From Haberlea rhodopensis (Eukaryota; Streptophyta; Magnoliopsida; Lamiales; Gesneriaceae): 64,000 bases of DNA. This document shows positions 45,036 through 56,791 of the stretch, in pieces. The notes below the pieces were generated by a model that saw nothing but the letters and a program-made list of their open reading frames with translations, was not told where the DNA came from and ran no database searches. Both the position numbers and the translations under genes were made by a program. Position 1 is the stretch's first letter. Each line of letters opens with the position of its first letter. The DNA is taken from positions 3,720,001-3,784,000 of the forward strand of contig CAJQUN010000021.1 of NCBI GenBank assembly GCA_907163345.1, in the 5' to 3' direction.

Positions 45036-46364
45036 TTTATCTTTTATTTTTCACAACTAATAACTAGAAATAATTATACAGTGAATATTATATACTAGTT
45101 CATAAGTTTACAATGAACCAAAAAACTCAGTTCTAAATTTTTTGAAAAGGCCAATAAGCAGTTGTATACAAATAAATACATTGAACTGCAATTTTCAATT
45201 TTCAATTTTGTGACATATGGATACATAAGGGAAATTCTTGTATGTACCTTGGCCTCACGTCCTGGTGCACATTGTATACACCGGGCTCATATCTGGTGTA
45301 TGCAAGAATTTTTTGGGTTCCTAGGATATGACAATCCTATGTGACAAACCATTTTTCGCTACTCATTATAGGATCTACAGTTGGCACCATTGGCGTTTCT
45401 GGCCAGTTTAAAATTGAGTTAACGGATGTATAGGGGAAATTTTGCCATAAACTCTTCAAGTTTAAACATTTGTGGAATTTTGCCATGAACTCCTTCAAGT
45501 TTAAATATTTGATATCGAGTCCTATATCTTTTGTATATTTATCAATGATCTCCCAGCTACCTTAATGATACAAATTTATTTAATGGAAATAGGAAAAGAA
45601 ATTATTATGGCAAACTACATGCAGGGTTTATAAAATGATGTTTTTGGGAATTAAGTATGCTCTCTCTATTCCATATTAAGTTGCGATCAGATCTATTAAT
45701 TATAAAGACTCGATTCAATATATTTCTTATGTATCCATATGTCAAAATACTTTTTTTTTAAAATAAAAAAATTGGAAATCAAATTACTTCGATATCTCAA
45801 CTATATGTTCTCTACCCATTTATTATAAAATTTATTATGAGTCAGTGTGGGTATTAATTATCCATTGTCATAGACGCATCTTTAAATAGTATATACATAA
45901 ATAAAATAATGAGATATTGTTTGCATATAAATTAAAAAATACCCGTCAATATCAATCCAACTTCCTTGTAACTTTAATTGTTCAATCAGGTTTTGAATAC
46001 TCGTCTTTCTTACTCATGTGTTCCCAAATCCTTGACATGTTCGACTCAATGAACCCTTTGAACCTCAACTAATTATGCCCAATAAAGTCTTCTTATATAA
46101 CATGTGGAGTTCTGTTTGGACGATAGAGATTTCACCCGATGGGGAATTTAGAATTTTTATTCAGTGAACAACATAAAAAATGGAGGGTAAATTTTTTTAA
46201 GGGGGCAAATAATAAATTTTTAGAGGACAGAATATAATTTTTGTGAGAGACTGTTACCCCACCTGTTCAATTGCATTCTCCCCTCATTTCATCCCTGATC
46301 TCCCAATACATGGATGTGTTCCCCATAAATTTATAAAATACTTACATGATTCAAAAGACTGTAG

Positions 46365-46607
46365 CCAAGAATCCCTTGGCCTAGTAGCAAGAGGAGGTCT
46401 CAAGACCCAAATTTTAGGTGCAGTCTTCGGTTCAATTCCCATGAATGTATCTACTATTCTTTGCAATATGTTGTTATTTCTTTGATGAATTTGTTGTACT
46501 TAAGTATTTGATGGCTTGTGTTGATCATTGTAGTGTTGACTTGAACATTTAATGTATTGATCCTTATAATTGCATTCTAATTATAATTGTCATTCTAAAA
46601 AAAAATG
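46365..46607 (+). mobile_element. SINE-like tRNA-derived insertion
   Basis: TGGCCTAGTAGCAAGAGG (A box, about 46377-46394) and GGTTCAATTCC (B box, about 46429-46439) are spaced as in polymerase III promoters, followed by an unrelated body and a short A run at about 46597-46605. It fits a plant SINE. The borders are approximate. Confidence 0.55.
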
Positions 46608-46787
46608 CTTCCTGTACATGTGTACATGTCACCTAACAGAACCTAGTAGCATTTGTAGTTCCCTTCAATGTTGACCAGTTATAAGATACAACTACCCAAG
46701 TGTGAAAACAGAAATACAACCTTAACATCATTTAATAAAGAAAACTAAATGAACCCTCTGAATCTTAGGCATCAAACTCACCATTCC

Positions 46788-46800
46788 CTACTTATAAAGA
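46788..46800 (+). promoter_or_regulatory. TATA-like box before the membrane-protein gene
   Basis: CTTATAAAGACGG lies about 120 bp before the ATG at 46915, a plausible core promoter distance with a normal 5' leader. Confidence 0.4.
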
Positions 46801-46914
46801 CGGCCTTTTCTTCCTTTGTTTCGCACCCTTTTCATGGTCATAAATATTATAAATATAGAAGATCGAATCACCTCCTTCTTGTGAATTCACTTTCTTTCCA
46901 AATTTAATACTCCA

Positions 46915-47478
46915 ATGGCTGATAATGCACAAATGACAACTTCTCTTCCTGCAACCAGAACACGCTTTTCTCCTCAATTTTTCTCTGTATTTTTCAATAG
47001 AGTGTGCTACAGAATATTAATCTTGCATATTGAAGCTGAGCCCGCATCCTTGTATGAACTCTACTTCTCTTCTATCTCTGCTTTTGTAAACTTTCTGATA
47101 CTGAAATGCCAAGGCACCGATAAGACTCCGTTCGATACCCACCCAAAAACCATGTGTTCTGCACTCATTTCCTTACTGTTTCTTGTGTGTTTCAGTAAGC
47201 TTAAAGCTGAGTTAAGATTCAACTATAATGTTATGAATCATTGTGTGTTCTTGTGTTGGTTATTTACTTGTGTGTCATTAGTGTCGCTGGTGTTCCAGGA
47301 CTCCATCAGGCCAGTTCTATATGCTATCTGTTTTGTGGTCTCCACTTTTGAGTTGATATGTCCTCGTTACTGGAGATTTAAAAGGCAAATCCGTGCATGG
47401 TTAAATCATCAACGAGTTCGAATTGTCCGATTCTTGATTCACAGAAATCAGAGGCAGATGGTGATGCTTCCAGTTTAG
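46915..47478 (+). CDS. Small multi-pass membrane protein of unknown function
   Basis: An uninterrupted 187-codon frame. Four hydrophobic segments can be seen: about residues 50-64 (YFSSISAFVNFLIL), 84-97 (ALISLLFLVCFS), 108-127 (HCVFLCWLFTCVSLVSLVF) and 132-147 (PVLYAICFVVSTFELI). The C-terminus is strongly basic (RFKRQIRAWLNHQRVRIVRFLIHRNQR). This pattern suggests an integral membrane protein with a cytosolic basic tail. I do not recognise a family. A TATA-like box upstream and a long intact frame in AT-rich DNA support a real gene. It has no intron and no close neighbour. Confidence 0.6.
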   Translation: MADNAQMTTSLPATRTRFSPQFFSVFFNRVCYRILILHIEAEPASLYELYFSSISAFVNFLILKCQGTDKTPFDTHPKTMCSALISLLFLVCFSKLKAELRFNYNVMNHCVFLCWLFTCVSLVSLVFQDSIRPVLYAICFVVSTFELICPRYWRFKRQIRAWLNHQRVRIVRFLIHRNQRQMVMLPV

Positions 47479-49950
47479 CATACGAGAAGAAGTTTTCATT
47501 CCATCATTGGAAAAGTTACATTTACATATTTGAGATACGTGTAAATTATGTTGGAAAATTGTACTAGATTTTGATCATGAAACTAAGTAGATTGTAGTGA
47601 ACGAAAATGGAATTGAATTGAATAAACGTACTGTACGTGAGTAGATAAGTTTTACATATTTAATTTGCGTGCTAATGACTGATTACCCCGTGGTTTTAAA
47701 AATAGACGAATTAACTTCATGTGATTTGAAAATAGGTATTTTACCCCTCTTTTGTTTTGAAAATAGGCAGATTACCCCATGTAATTTGAAAATATGTATT
47801 TTATCTCCCGTGGTTTTTAAAATATGCATTTTACCTTGTGAATATGTGCAAAATAAATAGACATCACACACTTGGATGAATGAGACGCCATACATAAATG
47901 GGTGCAATCAAAATTGCTGAATTACATGATCACATGAATCAGACTAGTCCATATCAAAGTGGTGCATCATACGGATGTGATCTTCACTAATTGGTGTAAT
48001 CTAGACGGAAAATTCTTTTGTGCACCTGAAGCACCAACACACAACACAATATATGTATATGTATGTATATATATGTATGTGTATGTGTGTCAGTCTCTAG
48101 TGCATCGGGAGCACCAAAGAATTTCTCATTCTAGACCGCTAGTATGGGAGGGAATATATCAGATTCATCTGGATTGACATAGTTACAGATATTCAAGTAT
48201 GAGGGCAACTTGGATAGCTATAATGTGATCGAATAGTTCAAATTCAAATTCTTCCAAAAGTTGCATCTAATCGAAAATTGGCAATCTTAAAAACTCTAAA
48301 TAGACCTCCAGAATTCACCAGAATCATTCAATCATGTACAATTACAATCATATCTCTCACTTTTCTTTTTTTCTTTTTCCTTTTTATTCATGACTAAATA
48401 TAAAGAGTTCATAAACATTTCTTCAAGTTCTAAGAAGGAGATAGCTGCCCCTGGTCTAGAAAACAAGAGGTGAACAAACTATGGGGCTCTATCTCATCAT
48501 TTCCACATGTTTCTCACTGTTTTGGAGAAGCAAATCAAGTCGCGCTCCTCTATTGATCTTGCAAAATAAATAAATTTCCTTGAAAAAAAGTAGTAATATC
48601 ATAAGAAATAAGCGGAGAATTTTTCTGTGCATCCGATCCTGCCATGTACCAATACACATGAAGAGTGCATAGAAGGATTCTCCAAAATAAGCCTTATCTT
48701 AAAAGTTAATTTTCAAACCGAGTTTGCATCGCATACAATGTAATTTCATCTCAAGGAAAAAGAGCATAGATCTTGCCTTAACATTAGACTGATATTTTGC
48801 CCACACTATCATAACTATTTCTATAATGGTTATAACCCTTATTTTTTTAATAAAAAATTACCATTTATCATAAGGGGAGTGTTATTTGTACTCCAAATTT
48901 TGTTAACCACACTCCATCTTTCCATTTTTTGAATAAAACCAAAATGCCATCTATCAAATCTATAAGTATAACTTACCTTTGCCTTTTGCATTATGTATGC
49001 ACATACTTTTTTGAAGAATGAATTTAGATAAACTTATTAAATTAAAATAGAAAAAAAACAGATATGTCAAACAACAAAGTTGAAGCAAAATAGGCTAAAA
49101 TATAAATATAAATACATAAAAAAATAATTTTTCCGTTAAAAACTACTTGGTCGGAATCTTTTAACTCTATTATCTTTATTAATTCGAAAATAATCACATG
49201 AAATTTTAATTATATTATTAATAGAATACGAATACATCATACACAAACAGAATTAGTTTAAAATATTGCAATTTAATTCTAGATATCCAAATTCATTTTA
49301 AATTTCCAACTATGTATAGATTTTTTTTTTAATTTTTTTTATATCAAATTAAAATTTCAGCTATACAAGTTTTCTTTACGTCATTCCTTCAACATCATGT
49401 CGATATCGATATTTAATTTCATGATCCGAACTTAAATCTCGTTTTTTTCTCCAACTTAATTTCATATATTCTTCTTCACAAGCTCACATCAGAATGAATG
49501 ATGATTCCACGCAGCTCAAATCTCACCAGCACCACCACCGCAACCGTCGTGTTTCACCCATCCCCGGCAACCCGTCAATCTTCCATGACACCCCTAAAAA
49601 AAGAACACTCCCTAAACCACCCAAGACTGCTGAAGAGGAGAGCAGTTTGGGGATTTTCTACGTGAGGTTGTGTCCCAAGGGGTAATCCTTGATTCTGGAG
49701 CTTGCCTTAGATTTGGCTACAAACAGCTCAATTTCGCGCATTTAATAGCTGACTATCGTTTTGTCATCAAAATGTCTTTAAATTTACGCTTTGGCCATAG
49801 AATGAAAATAATCAGGAGGGAGAGGGGAAGCATTTAAGTTACTAATTGAAGCATTAAAGTAGAAACACCTCTGTTTTGGATCATAATGACAAAATCACAA
49901 AACACTTAAAAAGCGACCACAATTTACTCAATGACACGGGGAAAAAATGG
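47479..49950. other. Intergenic region with a degenerate tandem repeat
   Basis: No firm gene. At about 47680-47840 a unit of about 45 bp around TTTGAAAATAGG(C/T)A...TTACCCC recurs three to four times with variation. A (TA/TG)n run lies at 48045-48090. A 63-codon frame at 49494-49685 (MNDDSTQLKSHQHHH...) has no recognised domain; it could be a first exon or chance. Confidence 0.5.
49494..49685 (+). CDS. Short hypothetical ORF, His- and Pro-rich
   Basis: Sixty-three codons with a histidine cluster and a proline-lysine stretch (TPKKRTLPKPPKT). It has better codon composition than the surrounding AT-rich DNA. Nothing is recognised; it may be the remaining first exon of a dead gene. Confidence 0.2.
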   Translation: MNDDSTQLKSHQHHHRNRRVSPIPGNPSIFHDTPKKRTLPKPPKTAEEESSLGIFYVRLCPKG

Positions 49951-49966
49951 AAAGAAAAGGAACCCT

Positions 49967-50250
49967 TAAGAAGTGTGGCTCCTCTGCAGCAGCTTCAAGG
50001 TCTGGCACATCGTCATCATCATCCTCTTATGCCCCAGTCGGAGCAGCACCATCGTCGCCGGCAGGCATTTGGAACTGCTTTGCCAATTTCTTCAAATTCT
50101 CCAAGTTACCAGGACCTGTGTTTTTTCACAATATAAACCTTATGAGCTAAAATAATTTGTGGACAACCAATATAAACTTTTAGCCACAAGCTCAAAAGTT
50201 CACTAACCCAGTTGATGAATAGCTTGAGGAAGTATGTCTTGCAACGGGTA
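49967..50250 (-). pseudogene. BTF3 (nascent polypeptide-associated complex beta) C-terminal pseudogene
   Basis: On the minus strand, LQDILPQAIHQLG (50208-50248) ends at a GTTAGTG donor, and PGNLENLKKLAKQFQ resumes at 50115 after a CACAG acceptor. It then runs to an acidic end, EDDDDDVPDLEAAAEE. This is the recognisable C-terminus of plant BTF3, the ribosome-associated NAC beta subunit. A TAA stop at 50027-50029 interrupts it before the acidic tail, the tail lacks a few residues before AAAEE, and the natural stop is gone. Upstream exons were not found. The intron is retained, so it came from genomic duplication and not from retroposition. Confidence 0.7.
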
Positions 50251-50656
50251 TCAAATGAGACAAGATTAAATCGAAGATAGATAATGTAAACAGAAAAAAA
50301 AATATGTCAATCAATTAAGCAATCCTGTGTTCTTACAAGAACCACAAAGTACGAAAGAAAAATGTGCTTACAAGTTACAAAGCAAGATGTACAAATATGA
50401 AAAAAAACAATAAGGAAGATATTTGTTGCCATTCTTATTGATCATTCTCGAAAGAAAACATCAACTTAGGGTCCCTGATAAATTCAACCAGGCATCTCTA
50501 AGTTTCATATTAAGACGACGATGATAGGATATGATCAACTAAACTATAAGAAATTAAAAATATCCCCTGAACAAAAGACATGGAACTAAAATCAACCATT
50601 TCAACTTCATGGAGAACAGAAAAGAACATACTCTTGGTCTGAGGAGAACCACAAAT
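50251..50656. other. AT-rich stretch between the BTF3 fragment and the gypsy LTR
   Basis: Could be intron or flank of the BTF3 fragment. I see no exon in it. Confidence 0.4.
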
Positions 50657-52547
50657 GTAACACCCTTTTTATTTTTAAAATAAGAATAAAAATAATAGTA
50701 ATAGTAATAAAAATACTAAGAAAATAATAAATAATACTAATAAGATATCAAATAATTAGGAGTTGGTATGGAATGGTTGACCATGACAACTGTCATCTTT
50801 CATGTAACTTATCTGATCAAATTTTGCCTATAAATACACTCCAAATCCATCATTTTCAGCTATAAAATTCGTCCAAAAATCCTTAGAAGAATGCCAAAGA
50901 AATGTTAAAACTTTAGGCAAAAAATAGGTCAAAATCCATAAAATTTACCAAAACCTTTCCAAAAATTCTGAAAATTTTACCCAACCATCCTTATCAACCC
51001 AGAAACAAACGTATGTGGGTGGTGTAGCAAAATAATTAGGCAAAATAGCTAAAATATTTCTGAACCGTGAAGAACACACATGAAATCTGCCCAGAAAACA
51101 TCACTTTGAGGTAGTATGTTCAGACCCGTGTTCCATAGGTTTTTTCCGTTTTAAGTCTTAGGTGCAAACTTAAAGTTGTTTAAAATATGTTATAGTATAT
51201 ATTCACGTCGGCCGTTTGCCCAGAAAGTCGTCGGGCGTACAAGTTTCCGGCGACCAAAATACCCTACTTAATCATTCCGAAAAATCAGAATCTGGGCAAA
51301 ATCGACTGCGAATTTTAAAACGGTTTCTGAACAAAAGTTTAGATCTCGGCGAGACGATCATACCCTGAAAAATTCAGCCGCGCGTGACGCCGGAGCACTG
51401 GTCACGCGCCTTCCCGATTTCGACTTTTCCGGTTGCCGAACGTTTCTGCACTAATCTTAGGAATTTCTGGACAGTTTCATGATTTTTTGACTAATGGTTG
51501 AATTACTATGAATTTTTAAAGTCTTATTCAAAATTACCCGGACACATTTTATACAAAAATGATCTTTAAGAATGTTCACCATGCATTTGGGTCCCTAATC
51601 ACTATAAATTACTATTATGTTTATAGGAATTTCCTTGGCAACCTGGTTCAAAATCGAGTCAATCCAGTAAAATATCGTAAGCTAGTAATGTGAGGTGTAC
51701 TACCGATTTCTTTCAAAATAACCCTTTTGGCGTTGGGCCTGGAACTTACATTATATGTTTATTCATTACCATACTTTTCATATATGTTGGCACATACCTT
51801 GTAACCATATTCATCATTATTCTGTTCCTTCGAATGATTGAATGATTATTGGAGCCCTGGACAACAGACATATGTCTGCATATTGAGTCCACTGGACAAC
51901 GTGGCTTCGGCCCGGAAAGTGAGTCCAATGAACAATGGATGACAATCCGGGTATATGGTTCATCTGAACAACACGCACCGTTTTACGGTCCGGAGAATGG
52001 TTCACCTTGGCTCATAAATGAATGATGTACACAGCATATCTGAATATGTGGGGAAAAGTATTACACCTAACTGTCGGGTGGGAGCCACCTCTTTAGACCA
52101 CAATATCCACCCTAATGTCTTAAATCATTATTGTCCATTGCAGTGATATTTCTTTATTACATTACATGTCATATTGATACATTGCACCATTATTGTTCCC
52201 TCACTAAGTCCTTAAAGACTCAACCTCTGTTTTCCTTGTTATTTATTGTGAGTTCCAGATACAGGAGAACCGGAAGAAAATTAGAAAGAAAAAAAATGAT
52301 GAACATGTTGACTTACCAGTACTTAGTACTTTATATTTTGTTGTAGCGTCGAACCTTTTTAAGGAGTTGTTTTGAGTTGTATTTTGTTAAAAAAATTTAT
52401 ATAAACGCTTCCGCTACTGATAAGTAAGTAATTATTACGTATTTACTAAACAAAAGTAAATCCTAAAAATTTATATTTATATATTTATGAATAGATTGTG
52501 GTACCAGATAAGGGATAAATTAATATGTCCCGAATCGGGTCCCACAG
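50657..52547 (+). repeat. Chromovirus 5' LTR
   Basis: About 1.9 kb. TGTAACACCC start, TATA-like GCCTATAAATACACTCC at about 50827-50843, and end GGGTCCCACA. No intact right copy is present for comparison. Confidence 0.8.
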
Positions 52548-52549
52548 AG

Positions 52550-52565
52550 GTGGCATCAGAGCGTC
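52550..52565 (+). other. Chromovirus primer binding site
   Basis: GGTGGCATCAGAGC lies just after the LTR end. It is a variant of the tRNA-Met site TGGTATCAGAGC. Confidence 0.75.
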
Positions 52566-52896
52566 AGGTTTACATGGATCTAGGCACTAATAGTACATTC
52601 TTTACATTTTTATAACTTGTTTGTTTGACTTGTTGACTGCCCCGTATCACCCACCTGCAATGAATTTGGAAAATGAGATTGCCTTTTTACGAAAAGTAAC
52701 TGACTTGCGCAAAGAAATAAGGATATTAATTGAAAAAAACAAGGCTGGAGAGCGTGAGTTGGGGACGGATTTTGGAGGAAAGGGGTAGACTAAGGTTCCA
52801 CTTGATTAATATCCAGGAGTTCTATGATAGTCGGCTGAGGAATTTGCTGAGTGGCTTACCTGCAGACTTGATACATAACACTATAGTTTTTGATAT

Positions 52897-53376
52897 ATGT
52901 TAGATGATGCCTTTCAGGCTCCGCAGGAAAATTTCATACCCACTACTACATTCGAGGTACGGGAGCCGAGTGCTCCAGCCTGTCGTCGCACTGCACGTAT
53001 GTCCGTCACAAAAATAGACCCTACTAGGGATCCACTTAGATGGAATCAGTACGCAGATCCCCTGTTTCCTAATACAGTATATTCATTTGACCCACTGATG
53101 AGATATACTAATGACATGCTTCTTGATGAGTTTGAGTTAGACCCGGGGATGGAGTTGGGAGAGTCTGCACTGAGTGATGACATAGCAGTACCAGTAACCA
53201 CCACTACCACAGTATCACCATCGACTTTGACAGCCAAGATAGGGACGGAGGTAGAAAAGGAGTCAGAACCAGCTGAGTGCACGCCATCAGAGCCTGAGGA
53301 AGAATTACGTTTCACTGCACCACCGAGATCACATTCACACCACCATGTTGTCATGTTGTCCGATGATGAGGATTAG
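52897..53376 (+). CDS. Extra ORF between primer site and gag, function unknown
   Basis: A 159-codon frame ending SHSHHHVVMLSDDED. It is acidic, Ser/Thr/Pro-rich and probably disordered, without cysteines beyond two. Upstream, the same frame seems to continue through stops (AEEFAEWLTCRLDT), so the original protein was longer. A diverged reversed copy at 58388-58666 keeps an open frame with a similar peptide (MLLDEF, ECTPSEPEEELRFTA). Most plant gypsy elements have nothing coding here. It could be an accessory protein of this lineage. I do not recognise it. Confidence 0.5.
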   Translation: MLDDAFQAPQENFIPTTTFEVREPSAPACRRTARMSVTKIDPTRDPLRWNQYADPLFPNTVYSFDPLMRYTNDMLLDEFELDPGMELGESALSDDIAVPVTTTTTVSPSTLTAKIGTEVEKESEPAECTPSEPEEELRFTAPPRSHSHHHVVMLSDDED

Positions 53377-53556
53377 GATATCATCGTCTATCACCATATC
53401 GTATCGTTAAGAATCAAGTAGTTCAAAACGTCCTTTTGGATATGCTGACGATTATTTTGTTGACACCATCATCTTTTTGTGTTTATTTCGTCTTTTGTAA
53501 ATGATAATGTACTAACTAGTATCTGATATTAAATTTCTAATGTGTAAAAAAAAAAT

Positions 53557-53562
<6 letters not shown>

Positions 53563-53631
<69 letters not shown>
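53563..53631. repeat. (AT)n microsatellite in the left inverted-repeat arm
   Basis: About 69 bases of alternating AT. The right arm has a shorter, interrupted counterpart at about 58366-58420. Confidence 0.9.
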
Positions 53632-53636
<5 letters not shown>

Positions 53637-53758
53637 AATATGAAAATTATGCATATCAATAAAATATTCAATTTTGTGTATATTCAGTAGCATTTACTTT
53701 GTCAGTGTCATTTTCCTTATGTTGTCTCGTAATTTATATATCATAACTATGTGATAGG

Positions 53759-54830
53759 ATGTCATCTTCACATGATAAATCTAGCGTGGGAAATCACAAT
53801 AATGAAAGGAATTCTCTTGAGGAAGTACGAAATCCAAGAAGAAACGACGAGCAAGAAGAACATCCTCGACAAGAGCTACCCAACAGGAATATGATGGAAC
53901 TTTTACTACAATTCATGCAACTCTGTCAGCAAAATCCACCACGAAATGTTACGAGGAATGAGGAACCTTTAGACCGAGCACTGGAGCGATTTCTAAAGTT
54001 CCATCCACCTAAATTCCATGGAACCCCGAATGTTCATCATGCAGAGGAATGGTTGCTCAAAATTGAGAGAATTTTCACTGTTCTCAACTATTCAGATGAA
54101 CAAAAGGTCAGTTTCGTTGTCTATCAATTTGAAGATGCAGCTCATCATTGGTGGAGAGTCACAAATCACCAATGGAGGAGACATCAAACCCCGAGAACAT
54201 GGGCAAATTTCGTTCGTACATTCAAGGAAAAATATGTTACGCAAGTGATACTGAATACCCGTGAACGGGAATTCATGGATTTAGTACAAGGAAGTCGTAC
54301 GGTAGCAGTGCAAGGCAGAATTTCATCGACTAATTCACTATACTCCACATTATATGGATGATATGGATGATGAACTAAGAAAAACTAAAAAGTTCATCCA
54401 GGGATTAAATCTTGACATTCGTTGGGCCACATTGTCCACTGAATCCACTAACTATGTTTCTGCAGTCAATCAAGCACTACGGGTTGAATCTGACATCAAA
54501 TCATTGATCCAGAGAGAACAGAGGGACAAGAGACCCTATAATCCAAATTTGGCTGAGATAAGCAACACGAAGAGAAATTTTGGAAAAGAAAAGATTGGAG
54601 GACAAGCTGGACAGAAACCGCAAGGAGGTCCAGGAAACAATTACACTCAGAAGTGTAGTTATTGCAAACTTCCCAATTACAACGAAGCTAGTTGCTGGAG
54701 AAAGAATGGAAAATGCTTGATCTATGGAAGTGAACAACATCGTATCCAAGATTGCCCGAAAAGAACTCAAAAGACCCCTCTGCCACAAAAATCTAAAATC
54801 CAGCAAGAGCTATTGACCCCACCGCAGTAG
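53759..54830 (+). pseudogene. Chromovirus Gag, frameshifted
   Basis: 53759-54361 carries the retrotransposon Gag domain (FLKFHPPKFHGTPNVHHAEEWL, then TWANFVRTFKEKYV). The frame then shifts near 54330 to 54354-54830, which has QGLNLDIRW and two knuckle-like units, CSYCKLPNYNEASCW and CLIYGSEQHRIQDCP, both lacking the regular CX2CX4HX4C residues. Gag would form the particle. The start at ATG 53759 is only 9 bp from the inner edge of the inverted repeat. Confidence 0.85.
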
Positions 54831-55330
54831 TTGAAGGTACCATTACTTTACTTTCAAAAGTTGGAAAAGTTTTGTTTGACCCTGGAGCTACGCATTCCTT
54901 TGTTTCTCCTACTTTTATCTATGATTTATCTCTGCCCTCAGAACAATTACCCTATCATCTAGAAATTAGATTGCCGATAGGGATTAAGGTAATCACTGAT
55001 ACTGTCTATAAGAATTGTTAACTAAAGTTCCACAATCGAGAACATTTAGCAGACTTGATCGAACTACATATACATGATTATGATATAATACTGGGCATGT
55101 ACTAGTTGTTCAAACATCAAGCCCATGTAAATTGCTATACAAAGGAATTAACTCTTCCAGACATCACTACACCAATCATCGAAGGTCCCAAAAAGCATAT
55201 AGGACCAATGGAAATCGTATCTACATTAGAAATGAGGACAAATACAAGATATGGAGAACTATGATCTCTGGCATATCAGATCAACAAACCCAATGATCAA
55301 GTAAAGATTATAGAAATTCCTGTTGTCCGA
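54831..55330 (+). pseudogene. Chromovirus protease region, degraded
   Basis: A frame with KVLFDPGATHSFVSP matches the gypsy aspartic protease, but the catalytic DSGA/DTGA reads DPGA. Stops and shifts follow. It is not functional. Confidence 0.75.
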
Positions 55331-56791
55331 GAATTTCAAGAAGTCTTTCCCGAAGAAATTACCTCTCTGCCCCCTGATAGGGAAATTGAATTCTCAATTG
55401 AACTAACTCTTGGAGCCTTACCAAAATCAAAAACTCCATATAGAATGGGACCAGCTGAGTTAAAAGAACTAAAGACACAGATGCAGGAATTAATCGAAAA
55501 AGGGTTACATTCGACTAGTACATCACCCTGGGGAGCTCCGGTACTATTTGTCAAAAAGAAAGATGGCACAATTAGAATGTGTATCGATTATCGTGAACTT
55601 AACAATCTTACTGTCATGAACAAGTACCCACTACCTCGAATCGATGAATTATTTGATGCTCTGCAAGGATCTGTAGTGTATTCCAAGATGGATCTCCGAC
55701 AAGGGTATTACCAATTGAGAATCAGGGAACATGACATTTAACGGTCTTTAATACTCGTTATGGGCACTACGAGTTCGTAGTAATGCCGTTCGGCCTGACT
55801 AATGCCCCAGCAGCATTCATGGACATGATGAATCAGATATTTCAACCATTTCTAGATAAATTCGTTGTAATCTTCATTGATGATATTCTGGTCTACTCAA
55901 AAAGTCGGGAGGAACACATACATCACTTGCGACTTGTCCTTCAGACTCTAAAAGAACATCAACTCTTTGCTAAATTTAGCAAGTGCGAATTTTGGTTAGA
56001 GAATGTGACCTTTTTAGGACACGTCCTTTCGGGAAAAGAACTTGAAGTTGATCCAACAAAGATAGAAGCTATCACCAAATGGAAACAACCGAAGAACATC
56101 ACAGATGTACGTAGTTTTCTTGGATTAGCGGGATATTATCGAAGATTTATCAAGAATTTCTCTAAAATTGCTGCTCCACTGTCACACCTAACTCGCGGAG
56201 ACCATCCATTTGTATGGAATGAGGAATGCGAGAAAAGTTTCCAACAATTGAAGGAACTGCTGGCACTGGCTCCGGTTCTTACATTACTCGATGGAACAGA
56301 TGGATATGTAGTCTATACCGATGCATCCAATGAGGGCCTCGGATGTGTGTTGATGCAAAAGGGCAAGGTCATCGCCTATGCATCTTGGAAATTAAAAAGT
56401 CATGAGCTTAATTATCCCACGTGATCTAGAATTGGGAGCTATAGTATTTGTTTTAGCCAAATGGAGACACTACCTGTACGGAGCAACTTTCGACATCTTT
56501 ACCGACCACCAGAGCTTGAAATATTTGTTTACTCAAAAAGAGCTCAATATGAGACAACGAAGATGGATGGAAGAAGATTATGATTGCTCCATACTCTACC
56601 ATCCAGGAAAAGCCAATGTAGTCGCAGATGCATTCAGCCGAAAAATTGGCCTCGCTCATGTGGATGTTAAGAAGACTAGCATCATACCTAAAGAAAAATT
56701 GCAGATTCGGTCTCATGGTCGCTTGGCAGGATTGAAGATTGAACCGGAATTTTATTCGCGCTTAAAAGACAAATCAAGATTTGGATCCTGA
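55331..56791 (+). pseudogene. Chromovirus reverse transcriptase and RNase H, with stops
   Basis: RT motifs: LIEKGLHSTSTSPWGAPVLF, DYRELNNLTVMNKYPLPRID, KMDLRQGYYQL, MPFGLTNAPAAFMDMMN and FIDDILVYSK. RNase H motifs: VYTDASNEGLGCVL, then DHQSLKYLFTQKELNMRQRR. Breaks lie at 55739-55741 (a stop just before the VFNTRYGHYEF-like stretch) and near 56420. The catalytic residues are kept. Confidence 0.9.

Larger units (their letters stand above)
43743..46360. other. Intergenic region downstream of TBL
   Basis: AT-rich; no gene is supported. It contains a long C tract (43918-43959) and a SINE-like insertion (44930-45035). Around 45440-45520 there is a degenerate two-fold repeat of a CTTCAAGTTTAAA(C/T)ATTTG phrase. 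Confidence 0.6.
52835..53749 (+). repeat. Left arm of a large inverted repeat flanking gag-pol
   Basis: This segment matches, in reverse complement, 58247-58932. The inner edges are TCATAACTA at 53741-53749 and TAGTTATGA at 58247-58255. The outer edge is CTGAGG at 52835. The left arm is longer by about 200 bp of sequence after the extra ORF and by a longer AT run. Confidence 0.9.

Noticed and set aside
46365..46450. tRNA gene on the plus strand
   Set aside because: A and B boxes are present but no acceptor stem or full cloverleaf can be drawn; a SINE explains it better.
48880..48960. Possible MITE around GGGGAGTGTTATTTGTACTCC
   Set aside because: Only a short internal inverted repeat; I could not find terminal repeats or target duplications.
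55336..55569. Minus-strand frame over the chromovirus RT
   Set aside because: Shadow of the RT coding sequence.
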